From: an uncultured Eubacteriales bacterium
GTDB taxonomy: Bacteria > Bacillota > Clostridia > Oscillospirales > Oscillospiraceae
Length of the DNA: 64,000 bases
Assembly: GCA_900321275.1 (NCBI GenBank)
Contig: ONVI01000003.1
Span: forward strand, 1 to 64,000
Reading direction: 5' to 3'
Position numbers and translations under genes: made by a program. Every line of letters begins with the position of its first letter. Position 1 is the first letter of the stretch. This document shows, piece by piece, positions 8,662-17,149 of the stretch. The notes beneath the pieces were generated by a model. That model was not told the origin of the DNA, searched no databases, and saw only the letters and a list, made by a program, of their open reading frames with translations.

Positions 8662-8701
8662 AAAGCGGAGCACGGAGACAGCATACAGGAGAGGAAAGAA
8701 A

Positions 8702-9121
8702 ATGAAAGCCTATATTCGGAAGGTTCAATATTATGAGACGGATATGATGGGCGTGACCCATCATGCAAACTATATCCACTGGATGGAGGAGGCGAGAGTC
8801 GACTTCATGGATCAGCTGGGTTTCCCATATACCCGGATGGAGGCTGAAGGCGTCAGTTCTCCTGTCATCGCTGTTTCCTGCGAATATAAGAAGCCCTGCA
8901 CGTTCGGCGACGAAATCACCGTCACGGTTACGGTGAAGTCCTTCAGCAATGTGAGGCTTGCGATCGCGTATGAAATGCAAAATCAGAAAGGGGAAACCGT
9001 GTGTCTGGCAAGTTCCGAACATACCTTTCTGAACCGCGAAGGCCGCATTGTAAGCATCAAACGCACAATGCCGGAATTCTGCAAAGCCGTTGAGAATGTC
9101 ATGAGAGAGGGAGACGAGTGA
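8702..9121 (+). CDS. Acyl-CoA thioesterase, YbgC/4HBT family
   Basis: The 139-residue product has a single hotdog fold. The diagnostic segment is YYETDMMGVTHHANYIHWME near residues 11-30. It contains the catalytic Asp and the HANY motif shared with YbgC and 4-hydroxybenzoyl-CoA thioesterase. Family members cleave acyl-CoA or acyl-carrier thioesters in the cytoplasm. The length is typical and the start follows AGGAGAGGAAAG. It is likely cotranscribed with the NUDIX gene. The acyl chain it acts on cannot be told from the sequence. Confidence 0.9.
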   Translation: MKAYIRKVQYYETDMMGVTHHANYIHWMEEARVDFMDQLGFPYTRMEAEGVSSPVIAVSCEYKKPCTFGDEITVTVTVKSFSNVRLAIAYEMQNQKGETVCLASSEHTFLNREGRIVSIKRTMPEFCKAVENVMREGDE

Positions 9122-9301
9122 AGATCATCCTGATAAGAATTGACTTTCAAATGCGTGGTGCGAATACGCTCCATACCGGCGCGGGGACTCTCGGGGCACC
9201 CATACTTGCCGTCTGGCAGACAAATCCAAGGTGTCGGGTTAATTATTGCCGAGATTATGGTAAAGAATCTCACTGAAAGAATCATTGAGAAGGAAAACAA
9301 A

Positions 9302-9450
9302 ATGAAGACGATCGGACTGCTCGGCGGCATGAGCCGGGAGAGTACCGTCACCTACTATCAGGTTATCACCGGGACAGCAAAGAGAATCGCCGAAAGCCGA
9401 CACCTCAATCACAAATCCGGTCGGAAAGATTCAAACTGTTCTATCGGATA
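9302..9450 (+). pseudogene. Truncated aspartate/glutamate racemase, interrupted by a palindromic repeat
   Basis: The frame opens with MKTIGLLGGMSRESTVTYYQ, the N-terminal signature of the Asp/Glu/hydantoin racemase family (RacX/YgeA-like). It is preceded by AAGGAAAACAAA. After about 33 codons the family likeness stops and the sequence becomes the half palindromic element at 9412-9450. The frame then runs into a stop near 9457. About 200 residues, including both catalytic cysteines, are missing and I do not find them downstream. One family residue is changed as well (SRES instead of the usual SWES). Confidence 0.75.
9412..9450. repeat. Half copy of the TTATCCGATA palindromic element
   Basis: The reverse complement of the left arm of the element at 6414 is present almost unchanged (CAAATCCGGTCGGAAAGATT through CTATCGGATA). 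It is directly followed by a separate perfect inverted repeat TAATTCGGCAATT/AATTGCCGAATTA at about 9454-9516. The insertion sits inside the racemase remnant. Confidence 0.75.
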
Positions 9451-9612
9451 TTATTAATTCGGCAATTTAATAACCGCAAATCTCTTGCAGAAACGTAAAG
9501 AATTGCCGAATTAATAATTGCCATATTTTTCGGTTGCCCCGGCAGGCTGAACAGCCCTATTGCATGAGGATATTTAATTGCCGGAGTAATAGTATCAATA
9601 TTAATGGTCGAA

Positions 9613-9652
9613 TGGGGCCGCTGCAAAATGAAAGTTACGCAGCGGCCTCATT
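9613..9652. terminator. Stem-loop before sigK
   Basis: GGGGCCGCTGC and GCAGCGGCCTC form a stem of about ten base pairs with a 14-base loop. There is no clear T-run, so it may be a factor-independent terminator of weak type or only a structural element separating sigK from the decayed region upstream. Confidence 0.35.
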
Positions 9653-9704
9653 CTTGCGAATAAGGACATTCTGTGCCGCAATAGGATGAACAGAGGTGAT
9701 GATC

Positions 9705-10463
9705 TTGCTGGAAAGCGCTTTGATGCTTCTGATGAACAGCCTTCTGCTCATGCTGCGCATTGCGCCGGGAGACTCCTTTCCCCGTCCCCTGAGCAGGGAG
9801 GAGGAGAGAGAATACCTGGAGCGGTGGCTTGCCGGAGATCTGGAGGCGAGAAACATGCTGGTTGAACACAACATGCGGCTCGTGGCGCATATTGTCAAAA
9901 AGTATTATCAGAACGACGATACCGATGATCTGATCTCCATCGGCAGTATCGGACTCATCAAAGGAATCAACACCTATCGACCGGATAAGGGCGTCCGCCT
10001 GGCCACGTACGCGAGCCGCTGTATCGAGAATGAAATACTGATGGCTTTTCGCGCGAAACGAAAATTTGCGGGGGACGTGAGCCTTTCCGAAGCGCTGGAT
10101 GCGGACGAGGAGGGGAGCGGCCTGCGCCTTATGGACGTGGTCGCGTCAGAGGAAGACCTCGCCGATCAAATCGGCAGCAAGGAGCTGCGCAGGAGCCTCC
10201 GGGAAAAAATCGACAGCTGTCTGACCGAGCGGGAAGCCCGCGTCATTCGCCTGCGTTATGGGCTGGACGGTCAGAAGCCTTTGACGCAGCTGGAGACGGC
10301 ACGTGCCTGCGGCATCAGCAGATCCTATATCTCTCGCATTGAAAAGCGGGCGCTGGAGAAGCTGCGCGACGCGCTGGAGGCAGGCGGGGGAGAAGACCGG
10401 AATAACACACAGAGCGCGGATAACGGACGCAAAGCGGAGAAGCGGAACCGGAAGAAGACTTGA
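9705..10463 (+). CDS. sigK: RNA polymerase sporulation sigma factor SigK
   Basis: This is a sigma-70 family factor of about 252 residues. The N-terminus LLESALMLLMNSLLLMLRIA is short and hydrophobic, followed by FPRPLSREEEREYLERWLAG. Region 2 is unmistakable (ARNMLVEHNMRLVAHIVKKY, DDLISIGSIGLIKGINTY, ATYASRCIENEILM). Region 4 ends in GISRSYISRIEKRALEKLRD. SigK drives late mother-cell transcription in endospore formers. The hydrophobic start resembles the pro-sequence cut on activation. A perfect GAGGTGAT lies four bases before a TTG at 9705; the GTG at 9696 and ATG at 9699 overlap that site. The gene is uninterrupted, so there is no skin-type prophage in it. Confidence 0.9.
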   Translation: MLESALMLLMNSLLLMLRIAPGDSFPRPLSREEEREYLERWLAGDLEARNMLVEHNMRLVAHIVKKYYQNDDTDDLISIGSIGLIKGINTYRPDKGVRLATYASRCIENEILMAFRAKRKFAGDVSLSEALDADEEGSGLRLMDVVASEEDLADQIGSKELRRSLREKIDSCLTEREARVIRLRYGLDGQKPLTQLETARACGISRSYISRIEKRALEKLRDALEAGGGEDRNNTQSADNGRKAEKRNRKKT

Positions 10464-10488
10464 ATTCGTAACATTTGGATGCTATAAT
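10460..10488 (+). promoter_or_regulatory. Promoter of the carboxypeptidase gene
   Basis: TTGAAT (10460-10465) and TATAAT (10483-10488) are 17 bases apart. The -35 box overlaps the sigK stop codon, so the carboxypeptidase gene can be expressed independently of sigK. Confidence 0.6.
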
Positions 10489-10541
10489 GCGGCCTCAGAC
10501 CAAGAGAATTTCACAATTTCGACGAAAGGAGGCCTTCTGCG

Positions 10542-11375
10542 GTGAAGAAAAAGACGCTCTGGATCCTGTCGATGGCAGCGCTGTGCCTGGTGCTGTATAC
10601 CATTGTCATGTCCAGAATGGAAAGCGGCGCGACGATTATTTTCGGCGGCAGTGAGAACGGGTTCATGCGGACGGACGGCGCGAACTTTGCCAACAGGAAT
10701 GTCACCCCGTCGCCCGAACCGACAGAGGATATCTGGCCCAAGCTTACCACCAAGGATTTTGAGGACAACACCTATCTGCAGATCGTCAACAACAACAATC
10801 TGCTCTCCTCCGCCTACGAGCCGGAGGTTTCCAAAATCGAGCGAACGCGCTATATGATGTACAGCACGGAATACATGCCTTATCTCGACGCGTTTCTGGA
10901 CGCCATCGAGGCGGCGGGATTTGACTATTTCATCGCCGGCGCTTACCGTTCCTATTCCTATCAGGCGCATGTGTACAACTCCAAGGCCAGCCAGATCGCC
11001 TATGAACTGGCGGGCGGCAAGCAGGTCGATTTTACCGATCCGATTTATCAGGAAGCCGCCGAAAAGGCCAAATCCATCACTGCCCCCGCCGGGGCGAGTG
11101 AGCACCAGCTCGGCCTGTGCGTGGATATTCTGGACAAAAACCGCCAGAGGCTCGTATATGAGAACATGAACCAGGAGCTGTTTGAATGGCTGGACGCCCA
11201 CTGTGCCGAGTATGGCTTCATCAAGCGCTATCCGACGCGCAAGCTTCTGCTGACCGGCTGGGATGAGCCGTGGCATTACCGCTATGTCGGACGCGAGGTC
11301 GCAACCTTCATCATGGAGCAGGGATTGTGCTACGAGGAATTCTACGCGCATTATTTCCCGGATTTTGAATACTGA
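10542..11375 (+). CDS. D-alanyl-D-alanine carboxypeptidase family protein (VanY, peptidase M15B)
   Basis: The 277-residue protein has an N-terminal membrane anchor (residues 4-22) and an extracytoplasmic M15B domain from about residue 105. The zinc-site motifs are visible: AGAYRSYSYQ, SEHQLGLCVDI (His and Asp ligands, near residues 187-196) and EPWHYRYVG (His ligand, near residue 245). Enzymes of this family remove the terminal D-Ala from peptidoglycan stem peptides. The start is a GTG behind AAAGGAGG. No vancomycin-resistance genes lie nearby, so a role in ordinary wall or spore-cortex metabolism is more likely. Confidence 0.9.
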   Translation: MKKKTLWILSMAALCLVLYTIVMSRMESGATIIFGGSENGFMRTDGANFANRNVTPSPEPTEDIWPKLTTKDFEDNTYLQIVNNNNLLSSAYEPEVSKIERTRYMMYSTEYMPYLDAFLDAIEAAGFDYFIAGAYRSYSYQAHVYNSKASQIAYELAGGKQVDFTDPIYQEAAEKAKSITAPAGASEHQLGLCVDILDKNRQRLVYENMNQELFEWLDAHCAEYGFIKRYPTRKLLLTGWDEPWHYRYVGREVATFIMEQGLCYEEFYAHYFPDFEY

Positions 11376-11379
11376 ACAC

Positions 11380-11408
11380 GGAAAGCTCCTCCGGGGGCTT
11401 TCCTTTAT
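11380..11408 (+). terminator. Terminator after the carboxypeptidase gene
   Basis: GGAAAGCTCC and GGGGGCTTTCC form a stem with a short loop, followed by TTTATCC. It lies five bases past the stop codon. Confidence 0.65.
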
Positions 11409-11445
11409 CCAATACAAAAAACCTGAAACAAGCGTCAAAAAAGAC

Positions 11446-11474
11446 TTGCATTATGCGGCGCTTCGTGCTATTAT
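11446..11474 (+). promoter_or_regulatory. Promoter of the rimP-infB operon
   Basis: TTGCAT (11446-11451) and TATTAT (11469-11474) are separated by 17 bases. This places transcription start near 11482, just ahead of the leader stem-loop. Confidence 0.6.
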
Positions 11475-11500
11475 CTTAAAGTAAGGATTTGGTATTGTCA

Positions 11501-11526
11501 GAGTGGGTTTCGACCCACTCTTTTTT
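11501..11526 (+). terminator. Leader stem-loop (attenuator-like) upstream of rimP
   Basis: GAGTGGGTTTCGACCCACTC forms a perfect eight-base stem with a four-base loop, followed by six T residues. It is thus a complete intrinsic terminator placed in the leader about 37 bases before the rimP start. Similar stem-loops precede rimP in many Firmicutes and are thought to be bypassed by antitermination. I see no alternative antiterminator pairing by eye. Confidence 0.7.
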
Positions 11527-11562
11527 GTGAGACTTTTAAGTTTGTAAAAACGGTGGGGGATT

Positions 11563-12018
11563 ATGAGTAAAATCACAGAAAAAGTCGCTGCACTGGCAAA
11601 GCCGGTCGTGGAGGAAGAGGGCTGCACACTCTGGGACGTCGAATACGTGCGCGAGGCGGGAACCTGGTATCTGCGCGTGCTCGTGGATAAAGAGGGCGGC
11701 CTCAGCATTGAGGACTGCGAGCGCATCAGCCGCAGGCTCGACCCCATGCTGGACGAGGCGGATCCCATCCCGGACAGCTATGTCTTTGAGGTCGGCTCCG
11801 CCGGGGCGGAGCGGGAGCTCAAGCGCCCGGGCGATTTTGAACAGTTTATGGGCAGCGAGGTAGAGGTGCGCCTCTATCAGCCTTTGAACAGCAGCAAATC
11901 TTTCGTCGGCACACTGAAAGCCTATGACGGCGGTGATGTGGCGATTGAGACCGGGGGAAAAGAGATGCGCTTTGAGAAAAGCAAAATCGCCCTCGTCAGG
12001 CTGCACGTATCTATATAA
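11563..12018 (+). CDS. rimP: Ribosome maturation factor RimP
   Basis: This 151-residue protein helps assemble the 30S subunit. Family hallmarks are GCTLWDVEYVREAGTWYLRV near residues 22-42, the EDCERISRRLDPMLD segment near residue 55 and the stretch YVFEVGSAGAERELKRP, corresponding to the E-V-SSPG-R-L motif. The length is typical. It is the first gene of the conserved rimP-nusA-ylxR-ylxQ-infB operon. The start is the ATG at 11563 after GGTGGGGG. No anomalies. Confidence 0.95.
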   Translation: MSKITEKVAALAKPVVEEEGCTLWDVEYVREAGTWYLRVLVDKEGGLSIEDCERISRRLDPMLDEADPIPDSYVFEVGSAGAERELKRPGDFEQFMGSEVEVRLYQPLNSSKSFVGTLKAYDGGDVAIETGGKEMRFEKSKIALVRLHVSI

Positions 12019-12052
12019 AAAGTTGTTTATAACGCAGAATGGAGAATCAGAA

Positions 12053-13105
12053 ATGAACGCAGATTTTTTTGAGGCCATAGAGGATATCGAGAAGGAAAAG
12101 GGCATTCCCCGCGGCTACATGTACGATAAGATCAAGCAGGCCATGCTGGCTGCTTTCCGGCGCGATAATCCGGAGTGCGAGGACAATGTGGAGATTATTC
12201 TCGACGAGGACAGCAAGCGCATCGAAATGAACGTCATCAAGACCGTTGTGGAAGAGGTCGAGGACCCCAGCCATGAGATCATCCTTGAAGCGGCAAAAAA
12301 GATCAGCAAGCGCGCCAAGGTCGGCGACGAGCTGCATGTCCCCGTAGAGACCAAGAAGTTCGGCCGCATCGCGGCGCAGGCTGCCAAGCAGGTCATCATT
12401 CAGGGCATCCGCGAAGCGGAGCGCGGCATCATCTATGAGGAGTTTACCTCCAAGGAGCATGAGATCCTGACCGGCATCGTCTCCCATATCGAGCCGAGAA
12501 ACGGCAGTGTCTCCATCCGCATTTCCTCCAACAGCGAATATACCGAGGCCATGCTCGCCCCCAATGAGCGCATCAAGACCGAGCCGCTGCGCGAGGGCGA
12601 CCGCATCAAGGTCTATGTGGTCGAGGTTCGCAATTCTACCCGCGGCCCGCAGGTCCTCATCTCCCGGACACATCCCGGCCTTGTCAAGCGCCTGTTCGAA
12701 CTGGAGGTTCCCGAAATCTACGACGGCACCGTGGAGATCAAGTCCATCGCCCGTGAGGCCGGCAGCCGCACGAAGATGGCGGTCTGGTCTGCAGATCCCG
12801 ACGTCGATCCCATCGGCTCCTGCGTGGGCCCGAAGGGCGGACGTGTCGCCAGCATCGTCAACGAGCTGGGCGGCGAAAAGATCGACATCGTCAAGTACAG
12901 CGAGGTGCCCGAGGAATACATCGCGGCGGCGCTCTCCCCGTCCGAGGTCGTGAGCGTCACCATGCTTGAGGACGGCAAGAGCTGCCGGGTCATTGTTCCG
13001 GATTCCCAGCTCTCCCTCGCCATCGGCAAAGAGGGCCAGAATGCCCGCCTTGCCGCAAAGCTTACCGGCTACAAGATTGACATCAAGCCCGAGTCCGAGG
13101 CTTAA
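12053..13105 (+). CDS. nusA: Transcription termination/antitermination protein NusA
   Basis: This 350-residue factor binds RNA polymerase and nascent RNA to modulate pausing and termination. The order of domains is an N-terminal polymerase-binding domain (MNADFFEAIEDIEKEKGIPR), an S1 domain around residues 135-200 (GIVSHIEPRNGSVSIRI) and two KH domains (SCVGPKGGRVASIVNELGGE and LAIGKEGQNARLAAKLTGY). As in other Firmicutes it lacks the acidic C-terminal repeats of the E. coli protein. The ATG at 12053 follows GGAGA. Upstream in-frame codons overlap rimP and are not used. Confidence 0.95.
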   Translation: MNADFFEAIEDIEKEKGIPRGYMYDKIKQAMLAAFRRDNPECEDNVEIILDEDSKRIEMNVIKTVVEEVEDPSHEIILEAAKKISKRAKVGDELHVPVETKKFGRIAAQAAKQVIIQGIREAERGIIYEEFTSKEHEILTGIVSHIEPRNGSVSIRISSNSEYTEAMLAPNERIKTEPLREGDRIKVYVVEVRNSTRGPQVLISRTHPGLVKRLFELEVPEIYDGTVEIKSIAREAGSRTKMAVWSADPDVDPIGSCVGPKGGRVASIVNELGGEKIDIVKYSEVPEEYIAAALSPSEVVSVTMLEDGKSCRVIVPDSQLSLAIGKEGQNARLAAKLTGYKIDIKPESEA

Positions 13106-13252
13106 AATATGACGATAATTCCTGTTCTTCCACACAAACGCGAAAACTGACGCTTCGCGTTTGAGCGGAGGAGCAGCGGAATGAGCGGGCTTTCGTCAGA
13201 TTTGGCGGAAGCGAGGAAGATGCGGTTTGCGACGACGAAAGGAGCGGCAGTC

Positions 13253-13525
13253 TTGGAAAAGAAAATACCGATGCGGCAATGCCTTGGCTGCCGTGAAATG
13301 AAGCCCAAGCGCGAACTGGTGCGTGTGGTTCGCTCCCCGGCGGGGGAGATCAGTCTGGACTTTCGCGGCAAAGCGCCGGGACGCGGCGCATACGTCTGCA
13401 GAAATGCCCAATGTCTGAAAAAAGCAATCAAGGCCCGCGCTTTCGAGAGGGCTTTTTCCGCGCAGATACCGCCGGAAATCTATGAGCGCCTTGTGCAGGA
13501 AATGGAGGCCGGCGATGGAGGATAA
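13253..13525 (+). CDS. ylxR: YlxR family RNA-binding protein (DUF448)
   Basis: This small 90-residue protein carries the family core IPMRQCLGCREMKPKRELVR followed by GRGAYVCRNAQCLKKAIK, with the CxxC/CxxxxC arrangement. It is predicted to bind nucleic acid and is always found between nusA and infB in Firmicutes. I choose a TTG start at 13253 because AAAGGAG lies eight bases upstream. Upstream ATG codons in the same frame have no ribosome-binding site. It overlaps ylxQ by 11 bases. Confidence 0.9.
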   Translation: MEKKIPMRQCLGCREMKPKRELVRVVRSPAGEISLDFRGKAPGRGAYVCRNAQCLKKAIKARAFERAFSAQIPPEIYERLVQEMEAGDGG

Positions 13526-13949
13526 AGCGCTGGGCCTGTTGGGCCTGATGCGCAGGGCGCGCGCCGTTGAGATCGGCGCGGACGGCGCCTGTGATGCGGT
13601 AAAAGCAGGAAAGGCAAAGCTTCTGCTGCTGAGCGCTGACGTCGCGGACAATGCGCGGCGAAAGGCGGAGAACGTGACGAACGGCCGCCGGGTTCTGGTG
13701 TTGCCTGTAAGCTATACACGGGCGGAGCTTGGCTCGGCCTTCGGCCTGGGAGAATGCTCCATGGCGGCGATCACGGATCTCGGTTTTGCCAACGCCTTTG
13801 CAAAGACCCTTGCGGAGGCTGAGCCGGAGCGCTTCGGAGAGACGGCTGCGGAGCTTGCAAGGCGCAATGAGAAGGCCGCGCGGCGGAAAAGTGAGACACA
13901 GAAGCGCGCAGACAGCAAGAGGAATGGAAAGAGGAGGACTGAAGTATGA
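13515..13949 (+). CDS. ylxQ: YlxQ, ribosomal protein L7Ae-like RNA-binding protein
   Basis: The 144-residue product begins [20 protein letters not shown]. It carries the L7Ae/L30e fold pattern [20 protein letters not shown] and [20 protein letters not shown], followed by a basic tail rich in Lys and Arg from about residue 105. Proteins of this family bind kink-turn-like RNA. It is longer than the usual hundred residues because of the charged tail. It overlaps ylxR by 11 bases and infB by four (ATGA), so the genes are translationally coupled. Confidence 0.9.
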   Translation: MEDKALGLLGLMRRARAVEIGADGACDAVKAGKAKLLLLSADVADNARRKAENVTNGRRVLVLPVSYTRAELGSAFGLGECSMAAITDLGFANAFAKTLAEAEPERFGETAAELARRNEKAARRKSETQKRADSKRNGKRRTEV

Positions 13950-16333
13950 GCTTGGTGAAGTATAGAATCCATGAGGTGGCGAAGGATTTCAATGTTCCCT
14001 CAAAGGTGATCTCTCAGATTCTTACAGATTATATAGCACCGCCGAAAAACCACATGCAGGTTCTGGAGACCCCGGAACTGGATGTGATCTTTGAGTATAT
14101 GACACAGCACAACCAGGCCGAAAGCCTGGAGGAGATTTTCAAGACGCCGACAAAGCCTTCCGCGCCTCCGAAAGCGAAGGAAGAGCCCAAAACCGAGGTT
14201 CAGGCGGAGGAAAAGCCCGCCGCGCAGGAGAAGGCCGTAAAGAAACCGGCCGAGCAGCCTGCCGCGGCAAAGGCCGAAGCCCCCACGTCGGCGCCGCAGC
14301 CGCAGAAGAAGGCCGACAAACCGCATACCCCGCGCCAGGTTGCGGAAAAGCGCGTTGTCGATACCAGAGGCGGCGCCGCGGTCAACATCGAAAAGTACAA
14401 CGAGAAGTTTGAAGATATGGCCGGCGCGAAGGCCAACAACTCGAACATGCGCCGCGGCAACAAGGAGAAGATCAACAGCAAATCCAAGCAGCAGCGCCCC
14501 AACAGCGCCCAGGCGGGCTCCGCCAAGCGCCGCCAGGAAGAGCGCGACAAGATGAACCGCCTGCAGCTTGAGATTGCCAAGAAGCAGCCGCTGAAGGTGC
14601 AGATCCCGGACGAGATCAGTGTGGGGGATCTGGCCGTGCGCATGAAGAAGACCGCGTCCGAGGTTGTCAAGCAGCTCATGAAGCTGGGCGTCTTCGCCTC
14701 CGTGTCCGAGATCATCGACTACGACACCGCGGCGCTCGTCGCCATGGAGCTCGGCTGCAAGCCGGAGAAGGAAATCATCGTTACGGTGGAGGAGCGTCTG
14801 ATCGACGACTCCGCCGACAAGGAAGAGGATCTGCGCCCCCGCGCACCCGTCGTCGTGGTTATGGGCCACGTCGACCATGGCAAGACCTCCCTGCTCGACT
14901 ACATCCGTCATGCCAACGTTGTCTCCGGCGAGGCCGGCGGCATCACCCAGCATATCGGCGCCTACACCGTTGAGATAGGCGGCAGCCCCATCACCTTCCT
15001 TGATACCCCGGGCCACGAGGCATTTACCTCCATGCGCGCCCGCGGCGCCATGGTCACGGATATCGCGATCCTCGTCGTCGCGGCGGATGACGGCATCATG
15101 CCTCAGACCGTCGAATCCATCAACCACGCCAAGGCCGCCAACATCCCGGTGGTCGTGGCCATCAACAAGATGGATACCGTCGGCGCGAATCCCGAGCGCA
15201 TCAAGCAGCAGCTCACCGAGTATGACCTCGTGAGCGAGGAGTGGGGCGGCGATACGATTATCTGCCCCATCTCCGCAAAGACCGGTATGGGTATCGACAA
15301 GCTGCTGGAAAACCTCGTCGTCCTGGCCGAGGTGCAGGAACTCAAGGCCAACCCGAACCGCGCCGCGAGAGGTGCCGTCATCGAGGCGCGGCTTGACAAG
15401 GGCCGCGGCCCCATCATGACCGTGCTCGTCCAGAACGGCACGCTCCATCTCGGCGATATCATTATCGCGGGCTCCAGTGTGGGCCGCGTGCGCACGATGA
15501 TCAACGACAAGGGTCAGCGCGTGACTGAAGCCGGTCCCTCCACCCCGGTGGAGATCTCCGGCATGGACTCCGTCCCCAGCGCCGGCGACACCTTCAATGC
15601 CGTGAGTGACGAGCGCATGGCAAGAGAGCTTGCCGAGGAGCGCCGCATTTCCAGCGCGAACAATGCCCTCGCCGGAACCAAGAAGGTCAGCCTGGACGAT
15701 TTGTTCAGCCAGATCCAGGCGGGTGAGATGAAGACGCTCAACATCATCGTCAAGGCCGACGTGCAGGGCTCTGCCGAGGCGGTCAAGGCTTCGCTGGAGA
15801 AAATCTCCAACGACGAGGTGCGCGTTAAGGTTATCCACAGCGGCGTCGGCGCGATCAATGAGTCCGACGTGATGCTGGCCGCCACCTCCGGCGCAATCAT
15901 CGTGGGCTTCAATGTCCGCCCGGACAACGCCGCCCGCGACAGTGCCGCCAGAAGCAAGGTCGATATGCGCATGTACCGTGTCATCTATGACTGCATCAAT
16001 GAGATCGAAGCCGCCATGAAGGGCATGCTGGCCCCCAAATTCAAGGAGGTCGTCATCGGCCATGCGGAAGTGCGCGAGACCTACAAGGTCTCCAAGATCG
16101 GCACCGTCTGCGGCTGCTACTGCACGGACGGCAAGATCCAGCGCGGCTGCGATGTGCGTGTCCTGCGCGACAACATTGTCATCCATGAGGGTGAGCTTGC
16201 TTCCCTCCGCCGCTTCAAGGACGACGTGAAGGAGGTCGCCAGCGGTTACGAATGCGGCATGCAGGTCGAGAAGTTCAACGATATTAAGGTGGGCGACGTG
16301 ATCGAGTGCTTCGTGATGGAGCAAATTGTCTGA
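13946..16333 (+). CDS. infB: Translation initiation factor IF-2
   Basis: This 795-residue GTPase delivers initiator tRNA to the 30S subunit. It has an N-terminal IF2_N helix ([20 protein letters not shown]) and a Pro/Ala/Lys-rich linker (residues 70-200). A second IF2_N domain follows, then the G domain with GHVDHGKTS near residue 310, [20 protein letters not shown] and SAK. The C-terminal domains end [20 protein letters not shown]. The usual downstream neighbour rbfA is absent here and is found at 63752, an unusual break of a conserved operon. Confidence 0.97.
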   Translation: MSLVKYRIHEVAKDFNVPSKVISQILTDYIAPPKNHMQVLETPELDVIFEYMTQHNQAESLEEIFKTPTKPSAPPKAKEEPKTEVQAEEKPAAQEKAVKKPAEQPAAAKAEAPTSAPQPQKKADKPHTPRQVAEKRVVDTRGGAAVNIEKYNEKFEDMAGAKANNSNMRRGNKEKINSKSKQQRPNSAQAGSAKRRQEERDKMNRLQLEIAKKQPLKVQIPDEISVGDLAVRMKKTASEVVKQLMKLGVFASVSEIIDYDTAALVAMELGCKPEKEIIVTVEERLIDDSADKEEDLRPRAPVVVVMGHVDHGKTSLLDYIRHANVVSGEAGGITQHIGAYTVEIGGSPITFLDTPGHEAFTSMRARGAMVTDIAILVVAADDGIMPQTVESINHAKAANIPVVVAINKMDTVGANPERIKQQLTEYDLVSEEWGGDTIICPISAKTGMGIDKLLENLVVLAEVQELKANPNRAARGAVIEARLDKGRGPIMTVLVQNGTLHLGDIIIAGSSVGRVRTMINDKGQRVTEAGPSTPVEISGMDSVPSAGDTFNAVSDERMARELAEERRISSANNALAGTKKVSLDDLFSQIQAGEMKTLNIIVKADVQGSAEAVKASLEKISNDEVRVKVIHSGVGAINESDVMLAATSGAIIVGFNVRPDNAARDSAARSKVDMRMYRVIYDCINEIEAAMKGMLAPKFKEVVIGHAEVRETYKVSKIGTVCGCYCTDGKIQRGCDVRVLRDNIVIHEGELASLRRFKDDVKEVASGYECGMQVEKFNDIKVGDVIECFVMEQIV

Positions 16334-16374
16334 TCCGTGCTGTTTGAACCAAGGAAACGCAAGAATTTGAATAA

Positions 16375-16417
16375 CAATGGGCGAATACGTACAAAAAATG
16401 TGCGTATTCGCCCATTG
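16375..16417. terminator. Strong stem-loop after infB
   Basis: CAATGGGCGAATACGTAC pairs with GTGCGTATTCGCCCATTG over 18 positions with one G-U pair and a seven-base A-rich loop. It lies 42 bases past the infB stop. There is no T-run, so it may be a transcript 3'-end stabiliser rather than a classical terminator. Confidence 0.55.
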
Positions 16418-16567
16418 CCGTCATAATACCGCCGTTCATGCTGCCGGGCCGATGATGGCATCGCCCCCTGCGATTTCGCATGGTTATGCATTCTGAGATT
16501 TTTAGACTTCACGTATCTTTTGCGATGCTCTCCGCTGTGAACGGGTAAACGTCACAGATCAAGGCAC

Positions 16568-16596
16568 TTGTACGGGCGGCATTTTTGACGTATAAT
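16568..16596 (+). promoter_or_regulatory. Promoter upstream of the VOC/GNAT gene pair
   Basis: TTGTAC (16568-16573) and TATAAT (16591-16596) are spaced by 17 bases. The stretch 16418-16567 holds nothing else that I can support. Confidence 0.5.
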
Positions 16597-16619
16597 CAGA
16601 GTTGCAGCGTTGCAGATGA

Positions 16620-16778
16620 TTAAACGTTGGGAGAAAAAATGGAATACAGATTGGCGCGTGCGATGAATATGGAGATGCGGCTGGGCAGTTTCCAACGGGT
16701 CTTGCACGCGGTGTGCTGTCCGAGGATGCTTTGTATAACGCGCTTACAGAGTTCGGAGAAAGGGTGAGGGAGACATGA
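16620..16778 (+). pseudogene. Possible C-terminal remnant of a gene fused to the VOC gene start
   Basis: An open frame without a start codon reads DEYGDAAGQFPTGLARGVLS then EDALYNALTEFGERVRET. It stops with TGA overlapping the ATG of the VOC gene (ATGA). The coupling and protein-like composition suggest the tail of a real gene whose 5' part has been lost. I do not recognise the family. Confidence 0.35.
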
Positions 16779-17149
16779 ACGCTATACACCACATCGCGAT
16801 TATCTGCTCGGATAAGGAAGCGGCCCTGCATTTTTACCATGAGCTTCTGGGCTTTCCGATCATCCGCGAGAATTACCGGCCGGAGCGGGATGACTGGAAG
16901 GTTGATTTGCAGATGGGTGACTGCGAACTGGAGCTGTTCATCATGAAGGACAGACCGGCAAGGGTGACGAACCCGGAAGCATATGGACTGCGTCATCTTG
17001 CTTTTACGGTCAGCGAGATAGAGAAGACTGTGGCGGAGCTTGCGGCAAAGGGTATATCCTGTGAGCCGATCAGGAGAGATGCATATACAGGAAAGCCGAT
17101 GACTTTCTTCCATGACCCGGATGGCCTGCCGCTGGAGATCCACGAATGA
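16775..17149 (+). CDS. VOC family protein (glyoxalase/dioxygenase fold)
   Basis: The 124-residue protein has two beta-alpha-beta-beta-beta repeats of the vicinal-oxygen-chelate fold, as in the small YaeR/GloA2-like proteins. Predicted metal ligands are His (IHHIAIICSDKEAALHFYHE), Glu (CELELFIM), His (LRHLAFTVSEIE) and the terminal Glu (FHDPDGLPLEIHE). The exact reaction (lyase, isomerase or other) cannot be inferred. Its stop overlaps the start of the acetyltransferase gene by four bases, so the two are coupled. Confidence 0.88.
   Translation: MNAIHHIAIICSDKEAALHFYHELLGFPIIRENYRPERDDWKVDLQMGDCELELFIMKDRPARVTNPEAYGLRHLAFTVSEIEKTVAELAAKGISCEPIRRDAYTGKPMTFFHDPDGLPLEIHE

Noticed and set aside
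9140..9301. A longer start of the racemase remnant at 9140
   Set aside because: The racemase homology begins exactly at the ATG at 9302, preceded by its own purine-rich site; the upstream codons show no family likeness.
10542..11375. A vancomycin-resistance vanY gene
   Set aside because: No vanHAX, vanS/R or vanZ genes are present; M15B carboxypeptidases are common in clostridia.
14000..16324. A 774-codon open frame antisense to infB, and similar long antisense frames opposite 24926-26479, 31885-33981, 33461-35128 and 36018-37139
   Set aside because: They mirror strongly biased GC-rich codons of real genes, have no ribosome-binding sites or recognisable domains, and the sense frames are certain.
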